The position numbers were made by a program, and so were the translations under genes. The notes beneath the pieces were generated by a model, which was given only the letters and a program-made list of their open reading frames with translations, did not search any database and was not told where the DNA came from. Below, in pieces: positions 7,741-11,729 of a DNA stretch of 11,729 bases. This DNA comes from an uncultured Clostridia bacterium (lineage in GTDB: Bacteria > Bacillota > Clostridia > Christensenellales > Pumilibacteraceae). The stretch lies in contig CAKQDN010000044.1 in the NCBI GenBank assembly GCA_934229275.1, positions 1 to 11,729 of the forward strand, written 5' to 3'. Position 1 is the stretch's first letter. Each line of letters starts with the position of its first letter.

Positions 7741-8619
7741 ATGTTTGCATTATTTACCGATACGGACAGCGATATAACGCCCGCTATTGCGAAAGAGTAC
7801 GGAATGCACATTATCAGCATGCCGTATATCGTGGACGGAAAGACGATATACCCGTACGAGGACGTCGATTTCGAAAAAAGTTACGACTGCCACGAATTCT
7901 ATCAGAAACTTCGTAAGGGCGCGCTCCCCACTACCGCGGGACTAAGCCCCGAAAAGTATAAAAGGTACTTCGAACCCTGTTTCGAGCGTGGCGAGGACGT
8001 TTTGTATGTGCATTTTTCCACCGTTATGAGCGGAACTTTCAGCGCGATGAATCTGGCAATCAAGGAACTTAAAGAAAAGTACCCCGAACGCAATTTCTAC
8101 AAAATAGACACCAAGGGCATAACCGTTTTAAGTTACGCGATTTCGATTGCGGTCGCCGAAATGTACAAAAACGGCGATTCCGTCGAAAAAATTCTCGCGT
8201 GGGCAGACAGCGAAGTGCAGAAGCACGCCATCTATTTCTACGTTGACGACCTTAAATTTTTCGCGAGAAGCGGCAGAGTTTCCAATTTCTCGGCTATTAT
8301 GGGCAATATCGTCGGTATTCACCCCATTCTGACCATGGGAGCGGACGGCATGATGACTGCGCTCGGTAAGGCTCAGGGCAGAAAGAAAACGCTTAATAAA
8401 ATCATGGACATGATTGCCGAAAAGCAGGAGGACATCGCGTCGCACAAGATTTATATCGGTCACAGCGATATGCCCGACGTTGCCGAAATCGCCGAAAATA
8501 TGCTTAAAGAGCGGTTCGGCGAAAACCTCGACGTTACCAAAGTCGAAGTCAATCCGACGGCAGGCTGCCATTGCGGTCCCGACGGACTGGGTATCGTTTT
8601 CCACGCAAAAAACAGGTAA
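7741..8619 (+). CDS. DegV family (FakB-like) fatty-acid-binding protein
   Basis: The product has 292 residues, a usual length for DegV/FakB. In this family FakB proteins hold a fatty acid so that the kinase FakA can phosphorylate it to acyl-phosphate for phospholipid synthesis, in the cytosol. Visible family landmarks are TDTDSD at 6-11, LPTTAGLSP at 62-70 (the usual TSQPS position), MSGTFSA at 96-102 with Ser97, IDTKG at 122-126, DDLKFFARSGRVS at 169-181 with the conserved Arg, and GCHCGPDGLG at 275-284 with His277 in the place of the family's GxHxGPG. The two Cys flanking His277 are a variant of that motif. No fakA, plsX or plsY is nearby, so the kinase partner must be elsewhere. It is the first gene after a strong promoter and is followed 5 bp later by a GNAT gene. 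The family assignment is firm; its lipid preference is unknown. Confidence -1.
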   Translation: MFALFTDTDSDITPAIAKEYGMHIISMPYIVDGKTIYPYEDVDFEKSYDCHEFYQKLRKGALPTTAGLSPEKYKRYFEPCFERGEDVLYVHFSTVMSGTFSAMNLAIKELKEKYPERNFYKIDTKGITVLSYAISIAVAEMYKNGDSVEKILAWADSEVQKHAIYFYVDDLKFFARSGRVSNFSAIMGNIVGIHPILTMGADGMMTALGKAQGRKKTLNKIMDMIAEKQEDIASHKIYIGHSDMPDVAEIAENMLKERFGENLDVTKVEVNPTAGCHCGPDGLGIVFHAKNR

Positions 8620-8624
8620 TCGCG

Positions 8625-9743
8625 ATGATAGAGATACGTCAGGTAAAATCGGCGAAAGAAATCAAAAGATTTATCGAATTTCCGCTTAATCTTTACAAAA
8701 ACTGCCAATATTTCGTGCCGCCGCTGTACTCGGACGAGAAAAAAATGTTCAAAAAGAACTTCGTGTACAACGATCAGTGCGAAGCCGTGTATTTTAACGC
8801 TTATAAAGACGGAAAAATAGTCGGCAGAATTTCCGGAATTCTTCAACTTGCCGCAAATAAAAAGTGGAATCAAAAGCGCGTCCGCTTCACCCGATTCGAC
8901 AGCATAGACGATCAGGAAGTGGCAAACGCTCTGTTCGCCGCCGTCGAAAACTGGGCAAAACAAAAGGGAATGGAAGAAGTCGTGGGGCCTCTCGGCTTTT
9001 CCGACCTCGAAAGAGAAGGTCTGCTTATCGAAGGCTTCGACGAACTCGCGACGTTCGAGGAGCAGTACAACTATCCGTATTACCTTAAACTCATCGAAAA
9101 TCTCGGATACGAAAAGGAAACGGACTGGGTAGAGCGGCAACTCCGCGCCCCTGCGGTCGTGGACGAGCGGATAGCGCGCCTTAACGCCATGATGATGAAA
9201 AAATACAAACTTCATCTCGGAACGGCGAAAAACGGCGCGCAGTTCTGCAAAAAGTACGGCGATAAATTCTTTTCGCTGCTCGACGAAACATACGCCGACT
9301 TATACGGCACCGTGCCTTTCACCGACGGCATGAAAAAAATGATGATTGATAACTTCAAACTGGTAATCGATACGCGTTTCGTTTCGGTAATTCTCGACGA
9401 AAACGACAACGCCGTCTGTTTCGGTCTTGCCATTCCGTCGCTCGCAAAAGCCGTTCAGCCGTCGGGCGGACGACTCACTCCCGCCACGCTTATAAGAATA
9501 CTTAAAGCCGTGCGGCATCCGAAAATAATCGACCTCGCGCTGGTCGGAGTAAAACCCGAATACGCCGGCAAGGGAATAGTCACCACGTTTATCGTCGCCG
9601 TTATGGATATGCTTAAAAATCAGGGCATCGAATACGCCGAAACAAACCTCAATCTCGAGGACAATCACAACATTCAGAATCAGTGGAAAGCGTTCGACGC
9701 AAGATTGCATAAACGCCGCCGCTCGTTCGTCAAAAAAATTTAA
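8625..9743 (+). CDS. GNAT-superfamily N-acetyltransferase-like protein (YghO-like)
   Basis: The product has 372 residues from the ATG at 8625. An in-frame start at 8571 would overlap degV by about 50 bp and add a poor basic leader, so it was not used. AGG at 8614-8616, overlapping the degV stop, serves as a weak ribosome binding site. The N-terminal half carries features I associate with the YghO-like family: YFVPPLYSDE near residue 30, DGKIVGRISG, VGPLGFSDLEREGLLIEGFD, and YNYPYYLKLIENLGYEKETDW. The C-terminal half has a GNAT-type acetyl-CoA loop, VKPEYAGKGIVTTF (309-322), a variant of the Q/RxxGxG/A motif. No signal peptide or membrane segment is seen, so it is probably cytosolic. The acceptor substrate is unknown. 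The 5-bp gap to degV suggests translational coupling and a shared pathway, possibly lipid-related, but that is inference from position only. No terminator is visible after it. Confidence -1.
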   Translation: MIEIRQVKSAKEIKRFIEFPLNLYKNCQYFVPPLYSDEKKMFKKNFVYNDQCEAVYFNAYKDGKIVGRISGILQLAANKKWNQKRVRFTRFDSIDDQEVANALFAAVENWAKQKGMEEVVGPLGFSDLEREGLLIEGFDELATFEEQYNYPYYLKLIENLGYEKETDWVERQLRAPAVVDERIARLNAMMMKKYKLHLGTAKNGAQFCKKYGDKFFSLLDETYADLYGTVPFTDGMKKMMIDNFKLVIDTRFVSVILDENDNAVCFGLAIPSLAKAVQPSGGRLTPATLIRILKAVRHPKIIDLALVGVKPEYAGKGIVTTFIVAVMDMLKNQGIEYAETNLNLEDNHNIQNQWKAFDARLHKRRRSFVKKI

Positions 9744-9776
9744 ATGTGAAAATTGTTCAAAAGCAGCGAAAATCGT

Positions 9777-9805
9777 TTGACATTTGTCGTCAAATAGGTT
9801 ATACT
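9777..9805 (+). promoter_or_regulatory. Sigma-A promoter of pyrR-uraA
   Basis: TTGACA (9777-9782) and TATACT (9800-9805) have a 17-bp spacer. The start should fall at about 9811-9812, so the RNA would begin at the first strand of the proposed antiterminator. The inverted repeat TTTGAC/GTCAAA (9776-9781 with 9789-9794) overlaps the -35 box. Confidence -1.
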
Positions 9806-9810
9806 ACAAC

Positions 9811-9912
9811 AGATCTTTAAGCGGATGCGAGACATCGGCAAGCTCACAACAATATAATTCCGAGTAAAATCGGGGCTATTATAAGTATGTAAGTACAATT
9901 CCGTTCAAGATC
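9811..9912 (+). promoter_or_regulatory. pyrR leader attenuator: PyrR-binding hairpin and antiterminator
   Basis: Two exclusive folds are visible. (a) Hairpin 9812-9845: GA/TC, CTT (9815-9817) with AAG (9840-9842), a 3-nt bulge TAA, GC with GC, a G-G mismatch, and GATG (9824-9827) with CATC (9833-9836) closing a CGAGA loop. The bulged stem and GNGA-type loop match the PyrR-binding anti-antiterminator of Bacillus pyr leaders (loop core NGNGA). (b) Antiterminator: GATCTT (9812-9817) with AAGATC (9907-9912), AA with TT, and CGG (9822-9824) with CCG (9901-9903), which uses up the 5' arm of the terminator. PyrR with UMP should favour (a) and so termination. The structures were worked out by eye. 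Confidence -1.
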
Positions 9913-9932
9913 GTCTTGAGCGGATTTTTTTT
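9901..9932 (+). terminator. Intrinsic terminator of the pyrR leader
   Basis: CCGTTCAAGA (9901-9910) pairs with TCTTGAGCGG (9914-9923) over 10 bp with one G-U pair, followed by eight T (9925-9932). It lies upstream of pyrR, 12 bp before the start codon and just before the ribosome binding site (GAGG, 9935-9938). It therefore works as an attenuator, not as an end-of-gene terminator. Confidence -1.
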
Positions 9933-9944
9933 GTGAGGTAAGTC

Positions 9945-10478
9945 ATGAAACTCAAATCGGAACTGTTTGACGAAAACGCAGTGCGCCGCGCGCTCGTGAG
10001 AATATCGCACGAGATAACCGAGCGCAACGACGGAACCGACGACCTCGTCCTGGTCGGAATCAAAAGCAGAGGAGTGCCGCTCGCGAAGATTATCGCCGCG
10101 AACATCGCCGGCTACGAAGGCTCGCCCGTCGAAATGCATGAACTCGACATCAGTTTCTATCGCGACGACTTAAGCCTTATCTCGCGCGACCCGGTGGTCA
10201 ACAAAAGCGAAAAGTTTACTACCGAAGGCAAGAAAATAGTGCTTATCGACGACGTGCTGTACACCGGAAGAACGGCCAGAGCAGCAATGGAAGCGGTGAT
10301 AAGCATGGGCAGACCCGCCTGCGTTCAACTCGCCGTACTGTGCGACAGAGGTCACCGCGAACTTCCGATACGCGCCGACTTCGTGGGCAAAAATCTTCCC
10401 ACGTCAAGAAGCGAAGTGGTAAAGGTCAACATACCGCCGTACGACGACCGTCTGTCGGTCGAACTGTACGACCTGTAA
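9945..10478 (+). CDS. pyrR: PyrR: pyrimidine operon RNA-binding attenuation protein / uracil phosphoribosyltransferase
   Basis: The product has 177 residues, full length for PyrR (about 180). It is a type I phosphoribosyltransferase fold protein that binds pyr leader RNA with UMP/UTP and, in many species, converts uracil and PRPP to UMP. The PRPP-binding motif VLIDDVLYTGRTARAA is at 99-114. GIKSRG (38-43) and the family-typical LDISFYRDD (67-75) and DRGHRELPIRADFVGKNLPTS region (134-154) are all present. GAGG 7-10 bp upstream supports the ATG. It lies directly behind an attenuator that PyrR itself is expected to control, giving autoregulation, and is followed by a uracil permease as in the pyrR-pyrP order of Bacillus. 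No damage or missing key residue is seen. Confidence -1.
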   Translation: MKLKSELFDENAVRRALVRISHEITERNDGTDDLVLVGIKSRGVPLAKIIAANIAGYEGSPVEMHELDISFYRDDLSLISRDPVVNKSEKFTTEGKKIVLIDDVLYTGRTARAAMEAVISMGRPACVQLAVLCDRGHRELPIRADFVGKNLPTSRSEVVKVNIPPYDDRLSVELYDL

Positions 10479-10524
10479 AAAGTAATCATTTTCCCTGAAA
10501 AGCGGAATTTGAAATAAACAAACC

Positions 10525-10531
10525 AAAGGAG
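10525..10531 (+). promoter_or_regulatory. Ribosome binding site of the uracil permease gene
   Basis: AAAGGAG lies 8 bp before the ATG at 10540. The 61-bp gap after pyrR has no clear promoter, terminator or second PyrR-type hairpin, so the two genes should share the attenuated transcript. Confidence -1.
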
Positions 10532-10539
10532 AACATTTT

Positions 10540-11729
10540 ATGAAACTCGTTTACGGTGTACAAGACAAGCCGAGTTGGGGCAAAACGATCGTATTCGCTT
10601 TGCAGCAACTGTTGGCAATCATGGCTGCAACCATTGCAGTGCCTATGATCATCAACAACAACTTCCCCGCTTTGGCAGAACAGAACATGACTATGAGCAC
10701 TACCGCCGCTCTGTTCGGAGCAGGTGTGGGAACGCTCGTTTACCTGCTCTTCACCAAATTCCGCAGCCCGGTATTTCTGGGCAGTTCGTTCGCATTCCTC
10801 AATTCTATGATTGCAGCGTTTTCCGGAGCAACCGCAAGTTATACGTTGGGTTACGTCGGACTTATCCTTGGTGCCGTGTTTGCAGGTCTTGTGTACGTCA
10901 TCATCGCAATAATCGTTAAATTCGCAGGCGTCAAGTGGATTAACAAACTCATGCCCGCAGTCGTAATCGGACCGACCGTCGCAATCATCGGACTTTCGCT
11001 TGCAGGCAACGCGGTAGGTGACCTCGTCGGCGCGGCAAAAGACGGTAACGGAAACTTCATCATGACCGCTCACGCAGGCGCTTGCATGGTAAGCGGACTG
11101 GTAACTCTCGCCGTTACGATTATTTGCTCGGTATACGGCAAGAAAATGATTAAAATGATTCCCTTTATCATCGGAATTCTCGCAGGCTACGCAGTCGCCG
11201 CTATCTTCACCGGAATCGGAGCGGCAACCGGCAACGAAGAACTTAAAATAATCAACTTCAGTCTGTTCAACGACGCATTCAGCAAATGGTATCCCGACTT
11301 TACCTTCCTTAACGCGTTCAAAGGCTTCGGCGAACTTAACGGCGCATACGTCGGAACCATCGCGGTTGCATACGTCCCCGTAGCGTTCGTAGTATTCGCA
11401 GAACACATCGCAGACCACAAGAACCTCTCGACCATCATCGAACACGACCTTCTCGAAGATCCCGGACTGCACAGAACTCTGCTCGGCGACGGCGTAGGCA
11501 GCATGGCAGGAGCATTCTTCGGCGGATGCCCCAACACCACTTACGGCGAATCGGTAGGCTGCGTAGCAATCTCCGGTAACGCATCGGTACGCACCATCTT
11601 CACGACCGCAATCATGGCAATCGTAATCGCGTTCATCTCTCCGTTTGCGACCTTCCTCGCAACCATACCTTCCTGCGTAATGGGCGGCGTGTGCATCGCG
11701 CTGTACGGCTTCATCGCAGTATCCGGCTT
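10540..11729 (+). CDS. uraA: Uracil permease (UraA/PyrP, NCS2 family), 3'-truncated by window edge
   Basis: The first 396 residues are present; UraA/PyrP proteins are about 430, so only the last part is missing. It is a polytopic membrane protein that imports uracil with protons. Hydrophobic helices recur through the sequence, starting at about residues 16-38, 56-72 and 103-127. The family signatures are AEHIADHKNLSTII at 287-300 and GCPNTTYGESVG at 329-340. Glu288 and Glu337 correspond to the uracil-binding Glu241 and Glu290 of E. coli UraA and have the same 49-residue spacing. DPGLHRTLLGDGVGS (307-321) between them is also typical. It is co-transcribed with pyrR, so uracil uptake should rise when pyrimidine nucleotides are low. 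pyrP would be an equally good symbol given the operon. Confidence -1.
   Translation, partial: MKLVYGVQDKPSWGKTIVFALQQLLAIMAATIAVPMIINNNFPALAEQNMTMSTTAALFGAGVGTLVYLLFTKFRSPVFLGSSFAFLNSMIAAFSGATASYTLGYVGLILGAVFAGLVYVIIAIIVKFAGVKWINKLMPAVVIGPTVAIIGLSLAGNAVGDLVGAAKDGNGNFIMTAHAGACMVSGLVTLAVTIICSVYGKKMIKMIPFIIGILAGYAVAAIFTGIGAATGNEELKIINFSLFNDAFSKWYPDFTFLNAFKGFGELNGAYVGTIAVAYVPVAFVVFAEHIADHKNLSTIIEHDLLEDPGLHRTLLGDGVGSMAGAFFGGCPNTTYGESVGCVAISGNASVRTIFTTAIMAIVIAFISPFATFLATIPSCVMGGVCIALYGFIAVSG

Noticed and set aside
8571..8624. Earlier in-frame start for the GNAT gene
   Set aside because: It would overlap degV by about 50 bp and add a basic, unconserved leader. The ATG at 8625 begins the family-like sequence.
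9858..9875. Hairpin CCGA-GTAAAA-TCGG in the pyrR leader as a separate terminator
   Set aside because: The stem has only 4-5 bp and no T-tract; it probably just sits in the loop of the antiterminator.
10479..10539. A second attenuator between pyrR and the permease, as in Bacillus
   Set aside because: The 61-bp gap has no stable hairpin with a T-tract and no GNGA-type loop.
10486..11472. Minus-strand open frame of 328 codons at the right end
   Set aside because: It lies antisense to the uracil permease, whose family motifs and catalytic Glu pair are clear; the antisense product is Cys/Asp/His-rich nonsense.

Overview
The window looks like a chromosomal segment of an anaerobic Gram-positive bacterium of the Clostridia type, plausibly a gut lineage. 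Support comes from strong AGGAG-type ribosome binding sites, near-consensus sigma-A promoters (TTGACA, 17 bp, TATAAT or TATACT), BspA-type leucine-rich repeats next to a lipoprotein with InlB B-repeats, a DegV/FakB protein, and a PyrR attenuation leader followed by a uracil permease. The species cannot be named from this sequence. All six genes lie on the + strand. I see no rRNA, tRNA, insertion sequence, phage gene or CRISPR array.

Region 1 (1-7413) is a surface-protein pair that reads as one operon. An LRR_5/BspA-like repeat protein, cut off at its start by the window edge, ends 21 bp before a 1710-residue predicted lipoprotein. The lipoprotein has three InlB-type B-repeats and a MucBP-like module near its N terminus. 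More than 1300 residues of unrecognised beta-rich sequence follow, and part of it is built from a degenerate repeat centred on a hydrophobic-D/N-G-(Y/F)-G motif. A rho-independent terminator closes the unit.

Region 2 (7414-7740) is non-coding. It holds a degenerate 40-bp tandem repeat, several small inverted repeats, a pair of 11-bp direct repeats spaced 20 bp apart, and a perfect-consensus promoter. That promoter drives region 3 (7741-9743): a DegV-family (FakB-like) fatty-acid-binding protein and, 5 bp after it, a GNAT-superfamily protein of the YghO-like type.

Region 4 (9744-11729) is a pyrimidine salvage and regulation unit. A TTGACA-17-TATACT promoter starts an RNA of about 130 nt leading into pyrR. 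The leader can fold into a PyrR-binding-like hairpin (anti-antiterminator), an antiterminator and an intrinsic terminator in mutually exclusive ways. pyrR is followed 61 bp later by a uracil permease gene of the UraA/PyrP NCS2 family, which runs off the right edge. The expected logic is that with high uridine nucleotides PyrR stabilises the hairpin, the terminator forms, and both PyrR and uracil uptake fall.

The least familiar content is the long repeat region of the lipoprotein. The best-resolved regulatory element is the pyrR leader, whose binding loop departs from the Bacillus consensus while keeping its core and its base pairing.
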